In this document: piece by piece, positions 11,778-21,469 of the stretch | How positions within the stretch are numbered: position 1 is the first letter of the stretch | Layout of the letters: every line of letters begins with the position of its first letter | NCBI GenBank assembly: GCA_033002965.1 | Contig: JAURVB010014921.1 | Coordinates: 43,809-107,808, forward strand | Source of the DNA: Piper betle | Lineage: Eukaryota > Streptophyta > Magnoliopsida > Piperales > Piperaceae | DNA: 64,000 bases | Direction of reading: 5' to 3' | The notes under the pieces: model-generated | The model's input: the letters and a program-made list of their open reading frames with translations, nothing else | Told to the model about the DNA's origin: nothing | Databases searched by the model: none | Translations under genes and position numbers: made by a program

Positions 11778-12600
11778 ATGACTGATGAGAAGTATGTTAA
11801 AATGATATCTCTTAAGGGGCTAGTAACTGGCATTATTGGAAAGGAAAGATGATTGATCATCTATATTCCAAGGATTTATATGAACCTATCACTGGTCAGA
11901 AATCGGCAGAGGTGACTGAAAAAGACAGGAATAAATTGGATAGGAAGGCTATGGCCTGTTTGAGACAATGGGTAGATGAAATTGTGTATCATCATGTTTC
12001 TGAATTGACGTCCTCAAAAGCAATATGGAATAAACTCCAAGAAGTTTATGAGAGGAATACTGCTGGCAATAAGACCTTTTTGATAAGAAAATTGGTGAAT
12101 TTGAGGTATAAGGATGGAACTGACGTAAGTGAGCATCTTAATGAGATGAAGAGTATTATTACTCAACTTGCCAGGATGAAGATGACTCTAGATGAGGAAT
12201 GACAAGCTATCTTGCTCCTCAACACTTTGCCAGAGAGTTAGAAAACATTGGTGATATCTTTGAGCAATGCTGCTCCGGATGGAAAACTCATAATGGACAT
12301 GGTAACAAGCAGTTTACTGAATGAGGAGGTGAGAAGAAAATCTTTACCAACTTCAGGGTCTCATGCATTAGTGTCAGAAGAGGCAAGAGGTAGATCGAGA
12401 AATAGAGACACAGACAGAAGGGACAAGAGTCGAGGAAGGTCTAAATAGAAGAGGCAAGAGGTAGATCGAGAAATAGAGACACAGACAGAAGGGACAAGAG
12501 TCAAGGAAGGTCTAAATACAGGAAGCACTTAAAGTGTTATTATTGTGACAAGACAGGTCATATGAAGAAGGATTGTTGGAAGCTCAAGAAAGACATGAAA
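11778..12600 (+). pseudogene. copia 1 gag remnant with zinc knuckle
   Basis: The likely start ATG is 11778 (MTDEKYVKM). The capsid frame then shifts near 11810-11850, where the family motif around KGKMIDHLYSKDLY continues in another frame. The frame 11849-12448 has stops at 12200 (TGA) and 12239 (TAG), then TAG at 12446 caused by a 71-bp tandem duplication. The nucleic-acid-binding zinc knuckle is intact at 12535-12576 (C-YY-C-DKTG-H-MKKD-C, the CX2CX4HX4C pattern). Gag would form the cytoplasmic virus-like particle; this copy cannot. Confidence 0.88.
12376..12517 (+). repeat. 71-bp tandem duplication in copia 1 gag
   Basis: Two adjacent 71-bp units (12376-12446, 12447-12517) start AGAAGAGGCAAGAGGTAGAT and are almost identical. 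Because 71 is not a multiple of three, the duplication creates the TAG at 12446 and shifts the frame just before the zinc knuckle. Confidence 0.9.
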
Positions 12601-13182
12601 AATAAGGACAACAAGGATCATGGAGAAACGAATACTAATGTTGTACATGATGACATGGTGATTCTTTCTGATTGTGGGAATGATTGTTTGATGGCCGATT
12701 GTGATGCTAGTTGGGTAGTTGACTCAGGAGCATCATTTCATGCAACTCCAAGCAGAAATTTATTTACTACCCATGAATCTTCAGATTTGGGAATAGTGAA
12801 GATGGGAAATAGTGATACTTCCAAAATTGTGGGACTTGGAGATGTGCATATAGAAACAAACACGGGTTACAGATTGGTGCTTAAAAATGTCAGACATATT
12901 CCAGATTTAAGGATGAGTTTGTTGTCAACCGGAGTGCTTGATGATGAAGGATTTGGTTCACAATTTACACAAGGTGTGTGGAAACTTGTGAAAGGTTCTC
13001 TTTTGTTGCTAAAGGGAAGAAGTGTTGCAGTTTGTACAAAACTGAGACGAGTCTGGTTCGAAGGGAGGTTAATATCTCCTCATTTGATTCCACTGCTGAT
13101 TTGTGGCACCATCGATTGGGACACATGAGTGAGAAGGGACTAGAGACTTTGAAGAAGTTAAATCTCCTTCCCAAGGTCAAGG
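12601..13182 (+). pseudogene. copia 1 protease and GAG-pre-integrase remnant
   Basis: The frame from 12562 contains the aspartic protease active site WVVDSGASFHATPS, with the catalytic Asp codon at 12721, so that motif is preserved. A frameshift at about 13005-13015 moves the downstream sequence to the next frame, where GKKCCSLYKTE leads into the GAG-pre-integrase motif DLWHHRLGHMSEKGLETLKK (about 13096-13156). The reading then breaks at KVKD where the solo LTR S2 is inserted. Downstream of S2 the sequence resumes as ITISPCDHCLVGKQRR at 15084. Confidence 0.88.
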
Positions 13183-13187
13183 ACATC

Positions 13188-15083
13188 TATAACGACCCGC
13201 CATTTTTCACAACATTGTGGGCCTAGCTGGCTAGGTGTTACTCACAATTAAGCAAATATGACTAACATTTTTATTTAACAAAAACATATATAAGATCCCA
13301 CAGTCTTAGACCGTTTCCCAGTAGCCACACTTATTTCTCAAATAAATAATAAAAGGAGTCCTCATATTTATTTTGCTCCATGCCCTGGTTGTCAATCACC
13401 TACTTTCGTATCTGCACACCTGCGGAGGCAATTCCGCGTTAGTGATTACAACACTAAGTAGTATAATAGATAAAACAAATCAAGTACATTCCACTATTTC
13501 CTTATGTTTATTTTAATATGCGGTGGAGCGATTCTGCTATACTCCAAAACAATGCGGAGGAGGTATCCACTGTGATCCGCACACCCCGGCCGTAGCCCTT
13601 TTATGGGGAGGCTACCACTACCGTCTCCAGTGCTAGTGCCTCGCACACCCCGGCCGTAGCCTTTTTGTGGGGAAGCTATCACTGCACTCAGGTGATTGCT
13701 ACGCCCCGTTTGTGGGGAAGCTCTCACTACCAATTCTAGTGTCAGTGCCTCGCACACCCCGGCCGTAGCCTTTTTATGGGGAGGCTATCACTGCACTCCA
13801 GTGCCAGTGCCTTGCACACCCCGGCCGTAGCCTTTTTATGGGAGGCTATCACTGCACTCAGGTGAATGCTACGCCCCGTTTGTGGGGAAGCTCTCACTGC
13901 CAACTCTAGTGCCAGTGCCTCACACACCCCGGCCGTAGCCTTTTTATGGGGAGGCTATCACTGCACTCAGGTGAATGCTATGCCCCGTTTGTGGGGAAGC
14001 TCTCACTGCCAATTCTAGTGCCAGTGCCTCACACACCCCGGCCGTAGCCTTTTTATGGGGAGGCTATCACTGCACTCCAGTGCGATGGAGGAATCGCTGT
14101 GCCTCGCTCACCCCGGCCGTAGCCTTTTTATGGGGCGGCTATCACTACTCCAAAACAATGTCGATGCATTACACAATTTACGCACATAATACGACCCCGT
14201 GTCGGACTGAGTCAATTCTTTGACCCCGGTTGCACTCGGTGCATGGTGGTCGAATCTGGGCTCAGGCCGACCTAGGCTACCAACAAGGAAAGTACGATGT
14301 TCTACCTATTATACGTACCTGACTTGTGATTTCGTCTGACTGTGACCCGTAAACCCTAATCTGAATAAGGGCATAAAATTATACATTAGTATAATTTTAT
14401 TTTGCATGAACCTACATGCAACTTACATGACTAATATACTATCAATTTTAAATGATGTAATTAGTTCATGTTAGTCTTCATTTCTTATTAAATTTTTAGC
14501 AATTCTAATGATAATTAATTATTAATTATCATTATCCAAATCCTCATTATCTAATTGATAATTTAATTATTAACATGTCCATTTACAAAACAACTAAGCA
14601 ATCGACAAGAACCCCATGCATAAGACACTGGAGATCTAGCAACTTGACAGGGCGTCTTCAACAAACCTTGCATGCAAGAATCCTAATGGAAACAAATAAG
14701 ATGAGGGATGAAATACTCACACAGAAATGGGGAGGTCGCCTGGGACGGAGATGAGGGATGAAATACTCCCTCCTCCTGCATATATATACACTTCAACCCT
14801 TCCCTCCATTAAATTCTCATACCCCATCATCCCTTGGTATTCCCTAGGTTCAACGAGCCCCTTCATTAAATTCTCACACCCCATCATCCATTGGTATTTC
14901 CTAGGTTCAACGACCCCTTCATTAAATTCTCACACCCCATCATTCATTCATGAATAGGTATTTTCTAGGTGACCTTAAGTCGAACCATGACCGGTCGACT
15001 TGATAACCAACCATATTGGTTCATCTATATTTATTTCATAATATTTAGGTTCGAGTCTTGTAATAAAAATTATGGTTTTTACA
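13188..15083 (+). mobile_element. Solo LTR of family S (copy S2) inside copia 1
   Basis: The insert starts TATAACGACCCGCC and ends GGTTTTTACA, with the perfect 5-bp duplication ACATC at 13183-13187 and 15084-15088. Removing it and one duplicate restores the copia frame through KVKDITISPCDHC. At 1,896 bp it is longer than S1, mainly because of a tandem-repeat block (13560-14150). S1 and S2 share the GCGGAGGCAATTCCGCGTTAG-like block and the TTGACCCC...GCATGGTGGTCGAAT block. Both start TA and end CA. Short open frames inside it are repeat artefacts. Confidence 0.93.
13560..14150 (+). repeat. Tandem hairpin-bearing repeats in solo LTR S2
   Basis: About eight repeats alternate between two related units of roughly 55-60 bp. 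One unit carries CACACCCCGGCCGTAGCC and TTTTTATGGGGAGGCTATCA; the other carries GCTACGCCCCGTTTGTGGGG and AAGCTCTCACTGCC. Each first-type unit can fold (TAGCC...GGCTA). The repeats account for most of the extra length over S1. Confidence 0.85.
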
Positions 15084-16048
15084 ACATCACAATTAGTCCT
15101 TGTGACCATTGTTTGGTCGGGAAACAACGTCGGACATCCTTTGCAAGCACAAGTACAAGGAAGTCAGAAGTTCTTGAGTTGGTACACTACTGATGTTTGT
15201 GGGCCTATGGAGGTAAAATCTCTTGGCGGTTCTATATTTTATTTGATGATACTTCTAGGAAGGTGTGGGCTTATGACATGAAAAATAAAAGTGATGTTTT
15301 TGGCATCTTTAAGAATTTTCATGTATTGGTTGAAAGAGAAACCGATAAGCTCTTGAAATGTCTTAGAAGTAATAATGGTGGTGAATATTGTTCTGTTGAG
15401 TTTGATGAATATTGTAGCAAGCATTGGATTAGGCATGAGAAGACGGTTCCTTATACTCCTCAACATAATGGAGTGGCTGAAAGAATGAATAGGACCATAT
15501 CTGAGAGGGTTAGGAGTATGTTGTCTTCAGCTAAGTTGCCTAAAAGCTTCTGGGGTGAAGCCATGAGCACAACTTGTTATTTAATCAACAGATCTCCCAC
15601 ACATGCTCTGGACAGTGACATACCAGAAAGGGTTTGGAGTGATAAAAAGGTCAGTTATTCTCATTTGAGAGTCTTTGGTTGTAAAGCCTTTGCACATGTG
15701 CCCAAGGAGCAAAGGGCTAAGCTTGACTCTAGAGCCGTGGAATGTATTTTTCTGGGATATGGTGATGATAAGTTTGGATACAAACTTTGGGATCCTAAGA
15801 ATAGAAAATTGATTCGAAGCAGAGATGTAGTTTTCAGGGAGGATCAAACAGTTGAGGACTTTGGCAAGGAAGAAGTTCCTCAAACTAAATCTCAGGAAAG
15901 CTTGGAAAAGATAAAAGATCCTTCAACCTCAGCTAGAAGTGAAGAGGCGGCTCAGGATGACACAATTATTTCCCCACCGAGTGATGATGAGGGTGAGGAT
16001 GTGGTGTCTGATGATATTTCTAATGAGTTTGTTAATGATGTTGGATAG
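15084..16048 (+). pseudogene. copia 1 integrase remnant
   Basis: SPCDHCLVGKQRRTSFAS (from about 15090) is the end of the zinc-binding region. Frame changes near 15190 and 15230 separate it from the catalytic core. In the core, TDVCGPM carries the first acid. The second site reads LRSNNGGEY, where the family has LRSDNGGEY, so the second catalytic Asp has become Asn. The third acid is kept in NGVAERMNRT. The frame 15197-16048 ends in TAG and continues in the same frame after it (RRSAHEPVPSTRYPS). Integrase would insert the cDNA; this copy lacks an intact D-D-E triad. Confidence 0.9.
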
Positions 16049-16878
16049 GAACATGAAGATTCTGATCAAGGGCAGCCAACTAATGTGAGGAGATCAGCTC
16101 ATGAACCAGTTCCATCAACAAGATATCCATCATCAGAATATGTGACAATTACTGAATGTGGAGAACCAGAAAATTTCAGTGAGGTCAAAGCTCATGTAGA
16201 AAGGGAGAAATGGTTGAAGGCAATGCCAGATGAGATGAAATCTTTGCATGATAATCACACCTATGAGTTGGTGGATCTTCCTAAGGGGAAGAGAATATTA
16301 AGGAATAAATGGGTCTACAGGATCAAATATGAAGAAAATAACACACAACCAAGGTACAAGGCAAGGTTGGTGGTGAAGGGCTTCGGACAGAAGAAAGGTA
16401 TTGATTTCGATGAAATTTTTTCTCCTGTTGTTAAAATGTCTTCTATTAGAATTGTTCTGGCTTTGGCTGCAAGTTTGGATTTGGAAGTTGAACAGTTAGA
16501 TGTGAAGACGGCCTTTCTTCATGGTGATCTTGAGGAGACTATATACATGGAGCAACCAGAGGGTTTTAAAGTCAGAGGAAAGGAACAGATGGTGTGCAGA
16601 CTGAAAAAGAGTTTGTATGGTTTGAAGCAAGCTCCTAGACAGTGGTATAAAAAGTTTGATTCTTTTATGGAAAAGAATGGGTACAAGAAATCTGTTTCTG
16701 ATCACTGTGTGTTCATCAAGAGGTTTGATGATGGTGACTTTGTTATTCTGTTGCTTTATGTGGATGACATGTTGATTGTAGGACATGATGGAGCCAAGAT
16801 TGCAAGTTTAAAGAAGAACTTGAACAAATCCTTTGCAATGAAGGATTTGGGACCGGCAAAGCAAATCTTGGGAATGTC

Positions 16879-17847
16879 TGTGAGATCCCTCAACTTAGTC
16901 CCACATCTAATACCTACTGGGAGAAGATCCTGTTTATAAGTGGGAATGGACTATAGATCTTTAACTTTAGGGGTACCCATTTTAAAGAAATGACTTAGGC
17001 CCATTACGTTGCACTTTGGGCCGGGTCGTTACAAATGGTATCAGAGCCGACCTGGTTCCGTGTTAGATGGTGGGCTGGATTAGAAACGTTGGCTAGGCTG
17101 CCGGTCACGGGCCAGAAAGGTCGTGGGCTGGGGCTAGCAACGGGCCAAGAATAGGCATTTCGGGGACGAAATTCCCTAAGGTGGGTGGATTGTGAGATCC
17201 CTCAACTTAGTCACACATCTAATACCTACTGGGAGAAGATCCTGTTTATAAGTGGGAATGGATTATAGATCTTTAACTTTAGGGGTACCCATTTTAAAGA
17301 AATGACTTAGGCCCATTACGTTGCACTTTGGGCCGGGTCGTTACAAAAAGACTAGAAACGTTGGCTACGCTGCCGGTCACGGGCCAGAAAGGTCGTGGGC
17401 TGGGGCTAGCAACGGGCCAAGAATAGGCATTTCGGGGACGAAATTTCTTAAGGTGGGTGGATCTTTAACTTCCGGGGTACCCATGTTAAAGAAATGACTT
17501 GGCCCATTACGTTGCACTTTGGGCCGGGTCGTTACAAATGGTATCAGAGCCGACCTGGTTCCGTGTTAGATGGTGGGCTGGATTAGAAACGTTGGCTAGG
17601 CTGCCGGTCACGGGCCAGAAGGTCGTGGGCTGGGGCTAGCAACGGGCCAAGAATAGGCATTTCGGGGACGAAATTCCCTAAGGTGGGTGGATTGTGAGAT
17701 CCCTCAACTTAGTCCCACATCTAATACCTACTGGGAGAAGATCCTGTTTATAAGTGGGAATGGACTATAGATCTTTAACTTTAGGGGTACCCATTTTAAA
17801 GAAATGACTTAGGCCCATTACGTTGCACTTTGGGCCGGGTTGTTACA
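16879..17847 (+). mobile_element. TRIM retrotransposon, tandem multimer (four LTRs, three interiors)
   Basis: The insert is 969 bp with the perfect duplication ATGTC at 16874-16878 and 17848-17852. LTR1 is 16879-17033 and LTR2 17191-17345 (155 bp each), LTR3 is a 5'-truncated 75-bp copy at 17461-17535, and LTR4 is 17693-17847. LTRs start TGTGAGATCCCTCAACTTAG and end CGTTACA. Interiors 1 and 3 (17034-17190, 17536-17692; 157 bp) begin with the tRNA-Met primer site and end in the purine tract AAGGTGGGTGGAT. Interior 2 (17346-17460) is shortened. There is no coding capacity, so mobility would depend on proteins supplied by another element. The three full LTRs differ at only a few positions, so the insertion or its rearrangement is young compared with copia 1. 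Confidence 0.95.
17036..17047 (+). other. Primer-binding site of the TRIM
   Basis: TGGTATCAGAGC follows LTR1 after two bases. The same site is repeated at 17538-17549 after LTR3. Confidence 0.92.
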
Positions 17848-18071
17848 ATGTCCATTCAGCATGACAGGGGAGTTAGAAAGCTTTGGGTGTCACAGCAAAA
17901 GTACATAGAAAAGGTACTTGAAAAATTTAACATGAAAGATGCAAAGCCGGTTGGAGTTCCACTTGGGGGTCACTTCAAGTTGAAGAAAAGTGACTTAAGT
18001 GAAACAGAAATGAAGGAAATGAGAAAGGTTCCTTATGCTTCTGCAGTTGGTAGTTTGATGTATGCTATGGT

Positions 18072-18701
18072 TTGTATAAGCCTGATATAGCATATGCAGT
18101 TGGAATGGTTAGCAGACATTTAACAAATCCGAGTAAAGAACATTGGCTAGCAGTTAAATGGATAATGAGGTACTTGAGAGGTACGTCCAAAATGTGTTTG
18201 TATTTTGGAAGTGATAAATCTTTATTGGTTGGCTGCACCGATGCAGACATGGCAGGTGACTTGGAAACAAGAAGGTCAACATCTAGGTTTATTATTAATT
18301 TTGCTAATGGGGCTGTGTCTTGGCAGTCTAGGTTGCAAAAGTGTGTTGCATTATCCACAACTGAAGCAGAATTTATTGCTGCTACATAGGCTTGCAAGGA
18401 GATGCTATGGACTAAGAGATTTTTGAATGAAATTGGCATTGAACAGGAGAGATACATTGTACACTGTGATAGCCAGAGTGCAATTCACCTGAGTAAGAAT
18501 TCAAGTTTTCATTCAAAGAGCAAGCACATTGATGTGAGATATCACTGGATAAGAAATGTGTTGGAAAGTAAATCTCTTGAGCTAATAAAAATTCATACTG
18601 AAAGAAATGTTTCAGACATGATGACTAAAGTTATATCAAAGGAGAAACATGTTTACTGCAGGAATGGAGCAGGCATGGATGAAGCTTTCCATGCTGGCTA
18701 G
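18072..18701 (+). pseudogene. copia 1 RNase H remnant
   Basis: The frame reads KPDIAYAVGMVSRHLTNPSK, WIMRYLRGTSKMCLYFG, CTDADMAGDLETRRSTSRF, AVSWQSRLQKCVALSTTEAE and IVHCDSQSAIHLSKNSSFHS. These include the acidic residues typical of copia RNase H (the D of TDADMAGD, the E of TEAEF and the D of CDSQSA). One TAG at 18387 interrupts the frame, which otherwise runs to 18701. The domain degrades the RNA strand during reverse transcription and is followed at once by the purine tract and 3' LTR. Confidence 0.92.
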
Positions 18702-18713
18702 AGGTATTTCATG

Positions 18714-18732
18714 GAGTCGGGAAGGGGAGGTT
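18714..18732 (+). other. Polypurine tract of copia 1
   Basis: A purine-rich run (GGGAAGGGGAGG with flanks) lies immediately before the 3' LTR, the normal site of plus-strand priming. Confidence 0.85.
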
Positions 18733-19281
18733 TGTTGGGTTGTCCCTCCTCTGTAAATACATGAACTTACAACACTGTTTTGGGAAAAAACCAAGATTTT
18801 CCAGATTTGGTTAATTAAAAGGGATAAAAGCAATGTACGATGCTTTTCTTCTTTGGTTTTTCTGGTTTTTGGGTTTTGGAGAAAAACTACTGCAAAGGGA
18901 GAAAGAAAATTATGTGGATTGAAGAAAGGCGAATGCTTTGTTAAGATTGACTTGCAATCGTCAATGGTAACTTCGCCAAGTTCTTAATCTGTAATATTCT
19001 TCCTTTATTGTCTTCTATAATTTTATACCAATTTTGTAGAAAGTACAGTAAATTGGTATTGGGGAGTTTGTTCTCATGTGGATCTATTCTGTATCAAAAA
19101 TTCTGTATCAAAATTGTGATATAGTAAATTTGATCAAGCCGTTTGCCCCGTAGTTTTTTTCTAAATTTGGGGTTTTCCATGTAAAATTATCTTGTCGTCT
19201 CTCTCTATATGCTTGGTACTTTTGATCCTTATATGTTGAAATAAATGGATTTGTATTTGGTTTGTTTGGTTAATCCCAACA
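18733..19281 (+). repeat. 3' LTR of copia 1
   Basis: The 549-bp partner of 11127-11659 is followed directly by the AAATA target duplication. Confidence 0.95.
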
Positions 19282-21469
19282 AAATATACCAAGGATGTTT
19301 TCCTTTTTTCAAAGCATCCTCGCTCCCTATGCAAAAAACAAACCTGGTGGGTATAGTGTTTTTTTAATAAAGTAAGTATTAGTGAGTATGTTTAGTACTT
19401 CATATTTCTTAATATCACTTATGGACCCTAAAAAGGGAAGTAGAGGGTGCCCTATGGCGAAAATCATATAAAACCAGGCAAAAGCCTTAAGTAATAATAG
19501 ACAAAGAATGACACGTAATATATAGGCTTCTAACTAAAAGAAGTGTATTTGGAAGTTATTAGCTATAGGTAACCATGATTGGATTGCCCTCCTTAGTCCT
19601 TCATTCTCCATCCAAGTTAGTTATTTTCATAAGATTATGGACAATTGATTACATAAATGAATCAATTCCACGGCATCCCATCAACATGAACAGCGCATTC
19701 CTCTCGATAAAACAGTATATTGCAAAAGTTTTTTTCGTTTTTCCTCCAAACAAGCTGTCTTGCAAAAAATTATGTATAGCTCAACAACATGCATGCAAAT
19801 GTCGGCCTACTGCCTGCAACAGTGCCTTTTAATTCTAATTAATCGACAATGTTTTAAGTGCGCCAAAACGGAAATGCCCGCATGGAAGGGGAACATGCAC
19901 ACGACTCGCGAGTGTGTGCAATAACTCTTGGATATTTGGGTCGAATGAGGCCCGTGGATAATCTCACCTGCCCATATGTCCAAATCCACATTCGCAAATC
20001 ATGGCCCATTGGGCTTAGGTCTCTTCACCTACAAAAGTAGTCCATCACCGTATAAATACGGCTCTATTGTGGCTAGCTAAAAACTGTGAGGATGGGTTAG
20101 TGAGAGTATGAATCTGATTGGCAGCTAAATGCACATGTTAATGAGATTGTGAATGCTAGTATTAATTATAGTTAAACGCGTGCGTGTTATATGAGTGTAC
20201 ATTGGGTAACTTAATAGAAATCAGATCTTCAGAGCTTGTACATTGACCCGACTCAATAGAATGTAAGCGCTTAAAGTGCATGTATCGAAAGTGTATTGGG
20301 TACAGAACATGTTTTGCCCAATCAACGTTGACTCATGTCATGGCCAGTGCCTGGCTTCCATTGATTTCAGGTTCCAACTCTCAACTTAATTAAGTGCTAT
20401 CGTTTGGTAGGTCCGATAAAAAGTAGTGAGTGCCAAGTGGTTAATCTATCTGCCAATGGTGTATATTACTGCAAGTGGAGGTGTAATCAATCCTCGACCA
20501 CCATTACTTGAACAGTAACACCCTAAATCTAGAACAGTAACACCGACAGCCGACTGCGTAATATTATCCGCACATGAATATTACGAGAGGAGGCTTTGAG
20601 CACAACATTGAGTGGGTTGGTATGTTCGACCCCCAAATTTTCAATTCTGCGATTGTTCAAGGCCATGCGTTCGGATGTATGAGGTGTTAATCGTGCTATG
20701 ACAAAATCATTAGACAGCAACTTCACAAAGGCAACTACAAATTAAATGACATTATGATGAAAAGAAAAGGATTTCAAAAACAGAGAAAGAATTTCAAAAA
20801 GAGTGTGATCTACGAGGCGGGTGGTGATAGATGAATGCTTTCTCCAAAAAAGAAGAAAGTAGACAACGTCAAAGCAATTCTTTACATGTGTACATTATTA
20901 ATTAATGCTTTTAAAGCAACACCTATCTCCAACCAACGTTGGCCGGACGATGGTGGTGTTTGTCACGCAGATGATATATAATAAGTCAATGCATCGACAA
21001 GCTAGTTCTCATCCTGGCCGTGCTACCTTTCATGATAGGCACTTATTATTTTTCTACCATTTTGCTTTTTATTAAAGAGTGGAGGATATTCTTCCATTAA
21101 AGCGAAAGGGATTGTTTGATACGAATCAAACACCCGTTCAACAACTTTTGGTTAATCACGACTTCTGTTCACGTGGAATCGATGATTGAAACGTGGACAT
21201 CCAATATCTTGGTTTACATGTCTATTGTTTTCATTCGAAATTTGGTTCCAGTATGAATTCAAGAAAATGCCTAGATAATATATTCTTAATTAAAGTTACA
21301 TCAATCGTTTTTATGGTCTAGACTCTCTTCCACTACATAATACGGCTGCTTGGAAATTAATTAATAAAATATAATAAAAATAGTAGAGAAGGAGATGATC
21401 CAGGAAAGTATAGTTAAATATTTAAAAGAATCAGTGTTTTATTGCCAAAGACTGCTCTTTTATTAGTTG
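19282..21469. other. No gene seen; intergenic DNA
   Basis: After the target duplication the pre-insertion locus continues (TACCAAGGATGTTTTCC). No exon, RNA gene or element with defined ends was recognised. A stretch at about 20415-20500 resembles a very degenerate tRNA-like SINE but lacks a clear B box. A TATAAATA-like motif at 20050-20057 has no gene after it. Confidence 0.35.

Larger units (their letters stand above)
16049..18070 (+). pseudogene. copia 1 reverse transcriptase, split by a TRIM
   Basis: From 16085 an 855-bp open stretch encodes most of the reverse transcriptase: KWVYRIKYEEN, RYKARLVVKGFGQKKGIDF, QLDVKTAFLHGDLEETIYM, SLYGLKQAPRQWYKKF and the polymerase active site LLLYVDDMLIVG (two catalytic Asp kept). 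The sequence breaks at ILGM (16873-16878) where the TRIM is inserted. It resumes at 17848 as MSIQHDRGVRKLWVSQQKYI and runs to VPYASAVGSLMYAM, with a small frameshift near 18068-18075. This domain is the best preserved of the element. Confidence 0.93.
11127..19281 (+). mobile_element. Ty1/copia retrotransposon (copia 1), full length, inactive, with two nested insertions
   Basis: Both LTRs are present (11127-11659 and 18733-19281), starting TGT(C/T)GGGTTGTCC and ending TCCCAACA. The 5-bp duplication AAATA flanks the element perfectly (11122-11126 and 19282-19286). A tRNA-Met primer site follows the 5' LTR and a purine tract precedes the 3' LTR. Domains run gag, zinc knuckle, protease, GAG-pre-integrase, integrase, reverse transcriptase, RNase H, which is the copia order. 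Removing the solo LTR (13188-15083) and the TRIM (16879-17847) with one duplicate each leaves about 5.3 kb, normal for copia. Stops and frameshifts throughout, and LTRs differing at roughly a tenth of positions by eye, show an old, dead copy. Domain similarity suggests a Tnt1-like polyprotein; the lineage was not tested. Confidence 0.95.

Noticed and set aside
13494..14223. Repetitive open frames over the solo LTR S2
   Set aside because: They are translations of tandem repeats, present on both strands, inside a solo LTR with exact target duplications.
16879..17847. Possible Cassandra-type TRIM carrying a 5S rRNA
   Set aside because: The LTRs contain no 5S-like A box, intermediate element or C box and match the ordinary TRIM layout instead.
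20040..20105. TATAAATA motif as a gene promoter
   Set aside because: No recognisable exon follows within a reasonable distance on either strand.
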